Source of the DNA: Morella rubra
Taxonomy: Eukaryota; Streptophyta; Magnoliopsida; Fagales; Myricaceae
Direction of reading: 5' to 3'
Assembly: GCA_003952965.2 (NCBI GenBank)
Contig: CM025850.1
Span: 26,293,797-26,357,796 of the forward strand
Length of the DNA stretch: 64,000 bases
Shown here: in pieces, positions 10,717-21,559 of the stretch
How positions within the stretch are numbered: position 1 is the stretch's first letter
Layout: every line of letters starts with the position of its first letter
The notes under the pieces: model-generated
What the model was told of the DNA's origin: nothing
The model's input: only the letters and a program-made list of their open reading frames with translations
Database searches by the model: none
Made by a program: the position numbers and the translations under genes

Positions 10717-10908
10717 TGTCAACTTTTGTCTTTTGATATATTTCGATATCCTTTGCATTGCGAGAATACAGATAAATAAGAAAACTTGCACTTCTAATTT
10801 CGGCTATACAGATTTCTAGGCAAGTATCATGGTCATCACTTGATTGTGTCAATTCTATATTTACTGCTATATCTTTCCTAACTTGAATCTTGACAGCTCA
10901 CGCTAACA
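10717..10908 (-). repeat. Copia 5' LTR (right end on + strand)
   Basis: 192 bp, TGTCAACTTTTG to CACGCTAACA; followed by the mutated target duplication TGGAT and then lectin coding sequence TGCTAATCGCGATGG. Confidence 0.93.
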
Positions 10909-11382
10909 TGGATTGCTAATCGCGATGGACCTCTAGTCTCCAGCAATGCTACCTTGCTTTTCGAAATGGATGGCAGGCTCCTCCAGCAAGGGACAGGAGG
11001 GCGACGAATCATCGTCATAGCTACTTCAATTGGGGCAGCTTCCTCCGCTTCCATGCTTAATTCAGCCAATTTTGTGCTCTATAATTCTGCTCAAAAAATA
11101 ATATGGCAGAGTTTTGATTACCCGACGAATACCCTTTTATCCAGTCATCATCTCTTAGCAGGCCAACAGCTGCTTTCTAGCATTTCAGAATCTGATCACT
11201 CAACCGGTATCTTCCGGCTTAAGATGCAAAGTGACGGAAACCTTGTTCAGTACCCGGTGGACACTTCAGACATAACTCCATATGCTTACTATGCATCTGG
11301 GATAGATGGTTGGGGGGACAACAGGACGCTAAACCTTGATGCTGATGGCTATTTGTACTTGCTCAATTGTACTAGTTACAAC

Positions 11383-11578
11383 ATGAAGAATCTTACCAAT
11401 GGAGGATATACGACAACAGAAACTATTTATCTCATGAGAATTGATGCCGAATATACGACAACAATGGAGGATATATGATCATGAAGAATCTTACCAATGG
11501 AGGATATACGACAACAGAAACTATTTATCTCATGAGAATTGATGCCGGATATACGACAACAATGGAGGATATATGATC
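11383..11578 (+). repeat. 98-bp tandem duplication in LECRK A
   Basis: ATGAAGAATCTTACCAATGG... to GGAGGATATATGATC occurs twice (11383-11480, 11481-11578), nearly identical. The duplication creates the end of the surviving reading frame and sits exactly where homology to LECRK is lost. Confidence 0.9.
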
Positions 11579-12650
11579 ATTAAAAGCTTCAGTACAAATC
11601 AGAACAGACCACACAAAAAAGATCACTAGTCACAAATGTATAGAACTTACAGAATAAACAGAAAAAGAGCAAATATATTCTTTTCCTTTAAGCACGATGT
11701 CTTGGCTCTTTCCAGAATTAACCAACTTCTGCCTTGGTAAGGCAGGGAAGGCATAGATAAAATGCAAAGTCTCAAACATCCCGAAAACCCTCATGCCAAC
11801 GAACATCAATAATCACACTAGACCTTATAAGCTGAGCAAAGGCAGGTCCAAGTCTGGCCCTAAAAGCCTTAAGAGCCTCGAGTATTTCATGAAGGCAAAC
11901 CCTCTCGGCCACTTGTAACATTAAACCCATATAAATCCCATGAGAGAACCCCAACATGGTTGATTGATGAATCAATCCTCGGTCAACCTTAGGCTTTGAA
12001 CCCTACCAAAAGAAAAGGTCTATTCCCAACCTGTACTCAGCACTAGGATTCTCACTATCTATAAGATCTTCCATAAGAATTTGAGTTGCGAGGTGGAAGT
12101 GAAGATGAGGAAAAGGGATAACCTCGAACCTTCGAAAGGAGATAAACCAATGCAGGAGGTGGAAAGGAATGATGGGGGTTCTCCATTATCAGAATTTTCT
12201 CGAGGACTGGGGGGCTGTAAGCTACCTCCCTCCAGTGATGGTTTGTACCCAGAAGAGTGAAGAAGGCATTTATCCCACCTTCACGAACTACATGACAGAA
12301 AATCCTAGACAGAAGGGAGTCATGAAGATCCTATATAGGGAAGGATGCATTGGTCTGGTTAGATGCCGGAGGGTCATTTCCTGGTAACTCCATGATAAAA
12401 CGAAGGATAAGAGGATAGGTGAGAATAAAAAACTTATAATGAAAGGAAGAAAGAAATACATTATGGAATAAAAGAAATAGAGGCCTACGGGCCGATTAAA
12501 AAAAAAAAAGAAAGAAAAAGGAGAGAGTTATCATATAAGAGAATGAAACTAAAAGTTACATTAACATAAACAATTTACTTAAGAAGCACATTACATTACA
12601 TCAAGTGTTGATTATGAAGATGAAAAAAGTGATACAATTCATAGAACCCC
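11579..12650. other. Island left part, no certain gene
   Basis: A - strand frame at 11975-11772 (HGIYMGLMLQVAERVCLHE...) could be a scrap of a third F-box-like copy, but I cannot show it. The rest looks non-coding. Confidence 0.35.
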
Positions 12651-12665
12651 CAGCATGGGACAGAG

Positions 12666-13436
12666 TTATTCCCAAATTTGAGAAGGATTATCTTGATCCA
12701 CTTCATCAATATCACTAAAGCCATCTTCGTCAGAAAAGATCTCCAAGCTGCCGTCATCATTAAACCAGTCAATCCTAAGGTTGAACCGAGGAACTACCCA
12801 AGGATCATCCCAAGTATCATGCCAATCCCCCCTGGGGTCAGGATTATAGCATCCCTCTGGCCTCATGTAGGATCTTGGTAGAATGTAAGCATACTCAAAA
12901 AAGTTAGGGGCCCATCTATGATAATTAGTTTCAAAAATCTTCAAAACTTCTAATCTCATCCTTCGAAAGTCAGGAAGGGAAAGAACTACCCTGTGACTAT
13001 AAAGGATATGAAGGGTAGGAAAAATGTCACCTCCCTCAGGCACTCGAACAATACAAGCAGCATAAGCCCCTCTGAAGCTGCCCTCGTCACTTGCTGTAGT
13101 AATCTCTCGGCTGAAAGCAGCCCATTGGTGATTGTCTGAAGGGTGAGTCAACAACCCCTCAAAACCTCTCAAAAACATGATCTTAGGGTTCCCGTTTCTA
13201 AGGAAGCGTCGGAGGCCCCTCGTGAAGGCTTCATCCACCTGAAAACGAGGAGGTAACATACCAACAAGAATCCTACTCAACGATGAGGGATTATAAACCA
13301 AATCTCTACATTGGCTATAGGTTTGAGCCTGTGCTAGTAAAGCAGCAGGGTGAGATTCTAGTAAAAAGGTGAGGATCATAGAGATCAATTCAAAAGGCAG
13401 CATAAGGAATAAGTAGGGGAGATCTGCAATATTCAT
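12666..13436 (-). CDS. F-box-like protein of the At2g35280 type, intact ORF
   Basis: A 256-residue frame without stops. The N-terminus holds an F-box-like helix, FLMLPFELISMILTFLLES (compare LPxELLxxILxRL). It is followed by RGLRRFLRNGNPKIMFLRGF, which resembles the NPEALYRQGM segment seen after the F-box in At2g35280-like plant proteins. The C-terminus is acidic (FSDEDGFSDIDEVDQDNPSQ). F-box proteins of this kind would act as substrate adaptors in SCF ubiquitin ligases, but no function is known for this subfamily. It lies in an island whose other gene pieces are broken, so it may be a passenger. An intact frame of this length is some evidence of recent constraint or recent arrival. Confidence 0.55.
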   Translation of the reverse strand: MNIADLPYLFLMLPFELISMILTFLLESHPAALLAQAQTYSQCRDLVYNPSSLSRILVGMLPPRFQVDEAFTRGLRRFLRNGNPKIMFLRGFEGLLTHPSDNHQWAAFSREITTASDEGSFRGAYAACIVRVPEGGDIFPTLHILYSHRVVLSLPDFRRMRLEVLKIFETNYHRWAPNFFEYAYILPRSYMRPEGCYNPDPRGDWHDTWDDPWVVPRFNLRIDWFNDDGSLEIFSDEDGFSDIDEVDQDNPSQIWE

Positions 13437-14260
13437 GGGAACAAAAGGAGGAATATAAGAGGAGACAAAGGGTTGGGTAAGGAAGAAGAGGAAAACGAGA
13501 ATTGAGGTGAAATCAAAAAGATGGAGTCAAGCTAATTTATAACCTAGTTCGTGACGTTTGGAAACCCAAAAGTACTTTGAAATAGGGTGATTTATGGGAA
13601 CTAGGTCTACCAAATAGGGTCATTGATGACGTTGCATAGCTTTAGGCTTTTTAGAGAGCTCATTTATGAGCCAGAAGTTAAGGAACAACATACATGAAGA
13701 CAAGGAGAAGGAAAAAGAAAAAGTGAATAGTAGCAACATCCCATATCATAAGTACGAAGGTATGTACAAAAAAAACCCCTTTTACATGTCATATCCAAAA
13801 GGACCCAGCACAACGATCCAAAGAAAGATTGCATAAGAGAATTGGGAAAGTTAAGGATTAACCTATTCGGTACACATCAACCCCTACTCTCTTTACAAAA
13901 ATTCTGCACATGAAAGGCAGAAAAGAGTGGAAATAAAGAAAAAGAAAATCAAAATGAAAACTTCGCATCTTCTTGGTTAATTAGAATCCAATATTTACAC
14001 GAGACAGGAAGAATTGAAGTTCCCAGCTGGCACAACAGGTCAGACAAAGGGCTGCATCGAAGATGTCAGGGTGAAATGCTAGAATGAGGAACCATATAGC
14101 CAAAAACATAGGAGGATCCATGCAATCCTTAACACAAACCGGGGGCTTACCTCCCTCAATAGGGGCAGAATCACTCTAGGCTTCACGAAATACTTCAATG
14201 GCCCCCGTTCTCTCCCACTGCATGTCGTGGGGGCTCAGCCTTTGTTTGAGAGCATCAAGT
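13437..14260. other. Spacer between the two F-box-like loci
   Basis: Upstream region of the 12666-13436 ORF on the - strand, plus a small stretch rich in GAAAGAAAG. I see no gene. Confidence 0.5.
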
Positions 14261-14265
14261 TTTTC

Positions 14266-14788
14266 CTATACCTCACTATCTACTTCATCTTTAAGCATGT
14301 TCAACATACACTTAGTATAGATAGCACGAGAACACTGGAGTTGACTAGCATTCATGATCATCCTTTCTCCTGCTGGATAATCAGTTTCAAGCTCAAATGC
14401 TAACTCCACCCCTTTGAGGTAGAGAACATTTGGGTTCTCATACCTTTGTATGGTTGAGATGAAGTCTTGCATTGGATCACAAAGGGGAAGTTCTTCAAAT
14501 TTGATACTTTGAAGCACTGGAGGTGACTTGGCTATCTCCCTAACTTTTGAGCTCACTCTCACCAGTTTAAAATACACCTCCACGCCATTATCTTGAACCA
14601 CTCGGGATAAAGATGTTTGTTAATATTTTAGGCGGAAGGTCTAAAAGAGAAAGAGACACCAGAGGAGTTCTCTTTCTTTTATGTCTGGTCCTCAAGCAAG
14701 ACATTGGGTTAGATTGATGGAAAGATGAACAGCAGGAGAGGGAAGCTTGGTGATTCGAAATAAGGAGAGCCCAAGTCTTATTAAGCAA
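14266..14788 (-). pseudogene. Second F-box-like relic, frameshifted
   Basis: Reading leftward, TPLVSLSLLDLPPKILTNIF is an F-box start. The frame then needs a shift near 14610 to continue as RVVQDNGVEVYFKLVRVSSK and DPMQDFISTIQRYENPNVLY followed by LKGVELAFELET. The NPNVLYLKGVE segment matches the NPKIMFLRGFE of the neighbouring ORF, so the two are divergent copies of one family. The sequence ends at a stop at 14266, and no full-length protein can be made without the shift. Confidence 0.55.
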
Positions 14789-14799
14789 GGAAGTGGTGA

Positions 14800-15700
14800 A
14801 GAACCCAATGGATAATTCACGAAAGAAAAGATGTTGAAATGATGGTTAATGTGCCAAGGGAGTTAACTAAGATTAAAACCGACGTCATGATATTCTCCTA
14901 GCTTAGCTAAAGTTGCCTAGCAAAATAAAGGGCTACTGATGGAGGAGAAATTTTCCCTTATAACAAAAGCTCATAACTTAAAGTCCAAAAATAGCAGAAC
15001 AAAGGTTAGCCATTCGATGTAATATGTGCACCATAGTGATTGAAGGTCCATAAAGGAAACTGACATCCATACTATATCGGACAAAGAAGCTGACATAAGA
15101 AATTATGATTATTCTCTATTTACTGATTAACGAGCTGAAAGGTAGAAAAGAACGAAAAAAAAGGCAGTCAGTTCGGATCATCCTGGGGAGACCAATTTTT
15201 GACAACACCGGCCTTCAATAAATGGTGGATGAGATAGAAAATATTTGAGAGGTGATACGAATCAGGGGGAAAATAAGGCCAAGGCCCAAACGAAGCCCCG
15301 ACCCAGACAATGAAAAGGGGGTATAATAAGAAGGAGAGAAAAATAGGAAAAGATACGCAATTCTCTCTTAAACTCTCTCATTGATAACCAGAAACGAGAA
15401 AATAAAAGATATTAGACGATGATGACTGACAATAACATTGGAGAAATCTGCCTACAGGGAGGACTCTAAGCTCTAGAGTGTTATTTTACTTGCAGGAGGA
15501 AGGAAAGAGAGTTTGAACCTTTCAACTCATCCCAAGTACTGGACTTTGAGTCTAGCTCCCACAGGTTTTTGGCCCAATGAATTTCTGTGATAGGCCAGTT
15601 AAAAATGGCTTCATCAATGCTACTGAGGGGGTTAAATACACATCCCTTCCATGTTAGGAATATAGGAGGAAATCTACATGAAAGCAGAAATAAAGTTTTT
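14800..15700. other. Island spacer, no gene
   Basis: No frame with recognisable homology. Purine-rich on the + strand around 15280-15400. Confidence 0.45.
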
Positions 15701-15718
15701 CTTGGATCAAGCCAAAGT

Positions 15719-16050
15719 TTACATGAACGTAGAAGCTGGACATAGGGGAAAAGATATATCAGCAATATTCCCTTCTAACATCAAGAGGACACTTTTCATG
15801 GAGGGACAAAGAGTTGGTTCATCTTGAATACAGTAGAGTCCCACCTTAACCATATTATCCAAAGTCCTCTTATCTACTTCTTCCCACTTCACAATCATAT
15901 CCAACTCTCCAGCTACAAAGCATTTGTAGATCCAAGTTGAAAGGATAATTTCGTCCTCGTTTGATACTTCAAACTCCATGTTCCTTCTGCAATATATTAT
16001 TTCCATGAGCACTACTCCATAACTGTAAACATTTGCCTTCACTAATAACA
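15719..16050 (-). pseudogene. LECRK kinase tail in inverted orientation
   Basis: A - strand frame VKANVYSYGVVLMEIIYCRR, EIILSTWIYKCFVAGELDMI, VKVGLYCIQDEPTLCPSMKS, VLLMLEGNIADISFPLCPAS. This is the last part of a LECRK kinase domain (subdomains IX-XI) with its natural end. It is diverged from all + strand copies (MEIIYCRRNMEFEV against LEIICCRKSVEMNL). No upstream kinase or lectin part is attached. It is the only LECRK piece on the - strand, so it came by a separate rearrangement or as cargo. Confidence 0.8.
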
Positions 16051-16167
16051 CTACAACATGGCGGAGTTTCAACCACAAAAGTGGAAGCTGTCTATAGCTT
16101 TCTATCCTACAACAACAGACTGCAACAGAATGTACACTAATCCAAAGAAAAAGACTACAACTGATAT

Positions 16168-16458
16168 CTAGTCAACCCTCGACTCAGTGTCAGAGGTTAG
16201 GTCAATAATTTTATTTTTTTCGATATCCTCTACTGGCGGCGCCGGTGGATGAGGGACGTCATACAAAAGAGTCGGGTCAAAATCAACTAGCTCAAAATCC
16301 TCAACTAAGGGAACTGGGATTGTCGGAGGCTCCTTGAGGTACCATTGGGGCTCGTACCCCCCGTAAACCTCAAACGAGTTAGTAACAAACGTCCAAATTG
16401 TCATCACTAGGATGTATGGGTCAACATCCAAAAACTCCTCACTCATAAAGGTTAACAT
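16168..16458 (-). CDS. Acidic, proline-rich ORF, possibly retroelement-derived
   Basis: A frame of 96 residues: WTFVTNSFEVYGGYEPQWYL, EPPTIPVPLVEDFELVDFD, then KIIDLTSDTESRVD. The acidic tail with a DLTSD motif resembles tails of unclassified plant retroelement proteins, but I cannot name a family. It lies beside the LTR-like sequence at 16.5-19.2 kb. Confidence 0.3.
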   Translation of the reverse strand: MLTFMSEEFLDVDPYILVMTIWTFVTNSFEVYGGYEPQWYLKEPPTIPVPLVEDFELVDFDPTLLYDVPHPPAPPVEDIEKNKIIDLTSDTESRVD

Positions 16459-17289
16459 CTTTTACGTCCAGGGCCCACAGCCATAGTAGTACATACAAGA
16501 AAATTAAACAAATAATGGGGTGAGTCCTACTGTATGAATTAAGCATTGATAAAAATAAATAGGATAACACTGCATGATTGATGCAATGCAGGGATGATGC
16601 ATCTGTTTCCCGGTCATTTCACTTTCTTTCTTTCTTTTCCTTTCTTTAATTTCCTGATCTGTAGAGGTGTCCTTTCTGTCTCTCTGTTTAACCCCGCAAA
16701 GTCCGGGTTGTGCGTCCTTCCTCTCCTCTGGGACTGTCCAGTGCCCCGGCACCAAGACCCTATCATGTGTATATTGTTTCACGCTAAGGATACCAACCAC
16801 TCCTTTTAATGGTGGCTTGCACTATCCTACTGTTGTGATAGGTACTGTCACCCTGTCATAGGACCACCTCTGGGTATGGGTTTTATTTCTATCATTCTGT
16901 TATTAGATTCTCCACACCCATGACATGATGATGCAACATGTATCATATGTTTCATGGATAATCAAGTAATCAAAGACGATCAATGGATTTTCATATGGCA
17001 CATAAAATGAAGCACAATAATTTTACATTAACCCTTCGTAATAATCCTCAAGTGGCCTGATCTATTCTTCATTGAGAAGGCTTCATTTTTTTCCATTTCA
17101 TGTGATGTTCATGTGCTATAATTATCAATCTAACATCTAAGTCATCATGGCTGAAACAATATAAACACCACATGCTATAATAGGCAAGTCCAACAACTTA
17201 TATGGCTGGGTTATTTTTATTTTATTTCTAAACCCACTAAGGACCGGCTATTCAAGAAAAATCTCAAGGATTTAGGGCCCTTGACTATT

Positions 17290-17890
17290 TCCAAAAGAAA
17301 AAGCTTCCCGGGCATATAAATGAAAAGTCTTCCCGAGCAGAGAAAAAAAAATAGTCTTTCCGGGCAAAGATAAAAAGATAAGTCTTCCCAAACATACAAA
17401 AACATCTTTCCGGGCATATATAAACAAAATCTTCCCGGGCATATAAAGAAGAAAAAAAGTCTTTTCCGGGCATATATGTAAACAAAATCTTTCCCGGGCA
17501 TTCAAAAATAATCTTCCTGGGCATATAAAAATCTTCCCGGCATATATAAACAAAATCTTTCCCGAGCATATATAAACAAAATCTTTCCCGGGCATATATA
17601 TAAACAAAAGCTTTCCTGGCATATAAAGAAAAATCTTCCGGAGTATACAAAGAAAAACATCTTCCTGAGCATTAAAAAAAAAAAAAAAGTCTTCTCGAGC
17701 ATTCAAAAACAATTTTCCCGGGCATCTAAAAATCTTCCCTGGCATATATAAAGAAAATAAGTCTTTCTCGGGCATACATATAAACAAAATCTTCCCGGAC
17801 ATTTATCAACAAAATCTTTCCCGAGCCTATAAATAAAACAGTCTTTCCCGATATAAACAAAAGCTTCACGGCATATATATAAACCCATTT
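17290..17890 (-). repeat. Minisatellite with CCCGGGCATATA core
   Basis: About two dozen degenerate iterations of a 20-35 bp unit (+ strand TCTTCCCGGGCATATAAA). On the - strand all three frames stay largely open because the unit contains no stop; one frame reads MPGKDFVYIYARE-like repeats. The open frames are an effect of the repeat, not a gene. Confidence 0.85.
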
Positions 17891-18714
17891 TTTCTCAAAA
17901 GTCGAATTTGGCCCCAGGTGGTCCCCAAAGTCTTTTGGCCCCTTTCTCTTATAAGCCCTTCGCATGTTTTTGTTTGGTTTAAATCCAACACAGAAACAAG
18001 AATGAGTTACTTGTCTTTTCCCATCTCATGACAAAAGTCACACGTTTTATGCACAATCCGAACACCCCCAATACCCCTATTTAAGACAAACTCTACACCC
18101 TTACCTTAGCTCGTTGTTGTACTGCTTTCTTGAAGGATTAAGACACCTAAAAATAGCAAGACACCATGTTAGGAAAAGAAAAAACAAAAGCTGATGGGAA
18201 GAAAAGTGCAGGCCAAAATACCTCACTTTTTCCCAACTTTCTCGTAATCTCCTCCTTTTTCTTTGGTCTCTTCCTCCTCTTATCCTTCGGTCAATCTCTT
18301 TGGTCACCAGGTGTTTCACGTCACTTTCTCTCTCTTTCTCTTTAAGTCAACTGAAGTTTCTCTCCTAATGTCGTTATCAGTTTTAGCCGAGTAAATCTTT
18401 GCTAACAATATAAACCGAACATAACTCCCTAGTGAATTCCCCCTGGCCAATCTACACATCCTAAGCTAGAGGTCTAGGCAATTATTGTAAAGCAGGTCGT
18501 ACCCATTCATAAGCAGCCACCTAATCTCCCCATATCTCACGTATCTCTTAACAAGCAGTATATTAAATTATGCGCCAATGACAAAGCTCCATCTAGTGAT
18601 TAGATACAATATGGTAAGAATGCATTTAATGCACACCACATGGTTAAGACACGTAGAAAAAGATAACATGAAAAGGAAACTCGGCATACAGGGCTCTATC
18701 ATCCCGCAACTAAA

Positions 18715-19035
18715 AATAAGCCCCGGGCAGTCAGTTCTCAAATACCCCCGGGCATGTAACACTCAGATGCCCCAGGCATTTAGTACTTAGCCAGGGCCCG
18801 GGCATTGATCTCTCCATGCCCCATTTAACCCGGGAAGTTTTCCCGAGCACTCAATACACCCCGAGACTTTAGAACTTAGTGACCCCGGGTATTTTCTCCT
18901 CCTCCAGATACTCAATACCCCAGGAATCACAACTCAATTACCCCGGCCTCAAAACTCAATTGCCCCAGGAATCATAACTCAATTACCCTGGCCTCAAAAC
19001 TCAATTACCCCAGGAATTTTCCGGGCACTCAAGCA
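18715..19035. repeat. Second degenerate repeat block, CCCCGGGCA / CCCCAGGAAT
   Basis: Short units such as ATTACCCCAGGAAT and ACTCAATTACCCCGGCCTC alternate. The CCCGGGCA core links it to the block at 17290-17890. Confidence 0.7.
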
Positions 19036-19162
19036 CCTGCCTTGTCAAACCCTAGTAAAAGCAAACACAAGGAAGAAAAAAAAATTCACATGAGCACAAC
19101 TATTATAACTTATTCATAAAATGATATTAAACAAGTAGATCAAACAAGAGAAGGGTGTTACA

Positions 19163-20072
19163 TATGCAGAACTCAGGAAAGCAACTAGCGGTTTCGATGA
19201 AGAGCTCGGTAGAGGAGCATTTGGGACAATTTACAAAGGGGCAATATGGAATGGCGAGAAGCTTGCAGCCGTCAATAGACTTCAATAGACTGGACAAATT
19301 GTTAGTCGAAAGGGAAAGAGAGTTTAAAATGGAGATGAAAGTAATTGGGAGAACCCATCACAGAAAAAACTTGCTCGGTTACTCGGATATTGCAATGATG
19401 GACCCAATAGGAGTTTGGTCTACGAGTACATGGTCAATGGTTCCCTTGCAGATGTTCTCTTCACAAAGGAAATACTAACTTGGAATTAAAGAATGGGAAT
19501 CGCTCGCACTATTGTGAGGGGAATTCTTTATCTCCATGGAGAGTGTGACATAAAACCTCATAACATACTCATGGATGAATAGAGACGCCTCAAGATCTCC
19601 GACTTCGGATTGGCAAAGTTGCTAAAGCCAGACCAAACCAAAACCTTTACCGACATCAGAGGGACAAGGGGACATGTCGCACTAGAGTGGCATAGAAGCT
19701 GCCCGTGATAGTCAAAGTAGATGTTTATAGGTTTGGAATTGTGTTATTGGAGATTATATGTAGTCATTGCAATGTGGACTATAATCTTCTTCAAGAAGCA
19801 GCTATTCTTGAGGAATGGGCATTTAAGCATGGTGAGCTGGCTAAACTACTGGTCAATGAGGAACACGATGACCAAAAGAACTGGGAAGAATGGTTAAAAG
19901 TAGCTCTTTGGTGCATTCTGGAGGAGCCGTCGCTTCGTCCTTCCATGAAGAAGGTCTTGCTCATGTTGGAAGGGACTGTTGATATTCCAATCCCTCCAAG
20001 TCTGACTTCTTTAATTTTCTTAGTACTTTCTGATCCTTGTCAGTACTTCTTTCATGTTGTAAGAACATGTTA
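19163..20072 (+). pseudogene. LECRK copy B (subtype 2): kinase domain only, multiply broken
   Basis: Starts abruptly at YAELRKATSGFDEELGRGAF (juxtamembrane and Gly loop) beside the LTR-like end. A 10-bp tandem duplication around 19285 (TCAATAGACT) shifts the frame next to the VAIK-type lysine, which itself reads AVN. A stop replaces Glu in WNERM (TAA near 19487). A deletion removes the residues before CDIKP, so the HRD-equivalent loop is partly gone (LHGECDIKPHNILMDE), and another stop follows. The end [20 protein letters not shown] is intact. Extracellular domains are missing. Clearly dead. Confidence 0.9.
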
Positions 20073-20560
20073 GAGAATATAATTCAAATAATAAAATCTT
20101 CATATTTCTATCAGTTTAAACTTTTAAAATAAGTGGTAGATTGACAAAACAAAAGCAGAGGAGATAGAAAAGTCTTGTAATATGTTAAGTTTCTTGTCAT
20201 GCTTCATTTTCTTCTCATACTTTGGCATCCAACTATTTGTACTTCCTGTGCTAAATTATGTCTTTTGCTTCTTGAAATGTATTTTCCCCTCTGGATTAAT
20301 TTTGTTCTTCATATATTGGAAGCCATGGTTTTACTATCTAGGTCAAGTACACACAACTACATTGATTGCAGACAAACTCATAAATCTTGATATATACAAT
20401 CTACATTTATACCAATGGAAACTGATTTATAGGAGATAATAATTCTGTTAGCAAATAATTCATAGAAATATGTTCTAATATGTATATAGACATTTAATAC
20501 TTAACCTACTTTTCCAATCAAGATGACAACAAACAATTATATTATTCAATCCAAAGAAAT
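20073..20560 (+). repeat. Duplicated 3' flank of subtype 2 LECRK
   Basis: Non-coding. Matches 43885-44290 behind copy E, including the shared block TATTGGAAGCCATGGTTTTA, so B and E are duplicates that include their downstream DNA. Confidence 0.75.
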
Positions 20561-21240
20561 ACCAAGATGCATTAATTATTTGATAGAGTTCATATCATAA
20601 CCCATATGTCAATCTATATTGAATTGAAATAAAAGAAATAACAATGAAAAAAGAACTTACAAGTGGTATATAATTCATATTTATCCCACAGAGTGACAGA
20701 AAACTAGACATTCATATTTATCTGAAACTTAGAAATAGAAATCAAACAACCTCAAATATAGCGTCAAAACCACTCATTTACAAAAAGGAAATCGAAAGAA
20801 AATTACATTTAGCTGCATGTAATAACAACTTTTACTCAATCAGAGAAAAACATTAATTACAACTTTTGCTCAAACAATTTGATGTTTCAAGGTGATGACA
20901 AAAGATACTTATTTTCCTAAGCACTAGTTGGAAGTAATTAAGTCACAATTAGAGAAGATAAATGATCTTTACATCCAGGTTAATTCACAAGAATAGGTGT
21001 GTACTCTTTGAGAGTTATATCAAGGACGATCTCATGCACAGAAATCATGCACTTCTCAACGATCTCATTCTCCAACTCTAGCATTTTGACACTAATAATT
21101 TGTTGAAACATCTAAAATACTCTGTATAGTTAATTACCTCCTCCATAATCACAATCTTCTCTCTTGATTTAGAGCCAGAACCTGGCCTATTGACACTTGC
21201 CTTCTCTTTAAGCCTAAAACTTGAGGTTCAAGAAGAAGGA
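20561..21240. other. Intergenic, nothing recognised
   Basis: AT-rich, no coding signal seen. May contain the lost left end of the CACTA element that follows. Confidence 0.5.
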
Positions 21241-21559
21241 CATCTGCAACTTCTAAGCGTGGGCTAGGTAGGATACGCTTGGTTGGTTTGAAGAGGAGTC
21301 ATAGGTTCGAGTCTGGGAAATTATAGATGCATATCCCGGAGGGAGAGTGTGGAGGACAGTCTTCCACTGCTGCCACCCTATCGACCAAGATTGGAATGTT
21401 GGTCTGCTTATTGATTCTGGTCGCATCAAACAAGTGGGTTGATGTTTCCGCAGAAGCGAAGGAGTATATTATGGACTGGGTGTTAGTATGATTAAACTCC
21501 TAAACATAGTATTCTTGGTTAAGCATTTTGTTTATCATTGTAATATTATATGTTTTGGT

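Larger units (their letters stand above)
6089..10908 (-). mobile_element. Ty1/Copia retrotransposon, Ale/Retrofit-like, - strand, degenerate
   Basis: A 4820-bp element with two 192-bp LTRs (TG...CA) differing at about 8 positions by eye, and a 5-bp target duplication TGGAC (6084-6088) / TGGAT (10909-10913) inside the lectin exon of LECRK A. The primer site TGGTATCAAAGCCAGG (- strand, 10716-10701) is of the initiator-tRNA-Met type. The polypurine tract TCAACTTGAGGGGGAG lies next to the other LTR. The order gag, protease, integrase, RT, RNase H is that of Copia. Small size, short LTRs and a UBN2-type gag suggest the Ale lineage. Many stops and frameshifts make it non-autonomous. Confidence 0.95.
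5869..11578 (+). pseudogene. LECRK copy A: lectin half only, split by Copia element, truncated
   Basis: Coding parts are 5869-6088 and 10909-11578. The ATG opens MDLVVL, the signal peptide seen in C, but one T is missing in the CTGTTA stretch (CTGTTTA in C), so the ATG frame ends in LLRLNK. The lectin frame QQIESNVSRGSSLTPTTNST continues in another frame. A Copia element sits after VVWT, duplicating TGGAC. Past it, the B-lectin domain resumes with NRDGPLVSSNATLLFEMDG, IIWQSFDYPTNTLLSS and FRLKMQSDGNLVQYP, and ends at IYLMRIDA. A 98-bp tandem duplication follows and the gene stops. EGF, PAN, transmembrane and kinase domains are absent. Confidence 0.9.
16500..19162 (-). mobile_element. LTR-like sequence, 5' end on the - strand
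   Basis: On the - strand the segment starts TGTAACACCC at 19162, a typical LTR start, and abuts LECRK B. No matching second end, target duplication or reverse transcriptase is visible, so the left limit is a guess. It holds two minisatellite blocks and pyrimidine-rich stretches, and no gene. Confidence 0.4.

Noticed and set aside
17217-17965. Several overlapping - strand ORFs of 60-176 codons reading MPGK...FVYIYAR
   Set aside because: They are the translation of a minisatellite without stop codons; all frames are open at once and none has a sensible start or domain.
21255-21320. tRNA-like or SINE-like stretch GGTTCGAGTCTGGG with a possible A box
   Set aside because: Only the B-box-like motif is convincing; no cloverleaf could be drawn and no poly-A tail or duplication is present.
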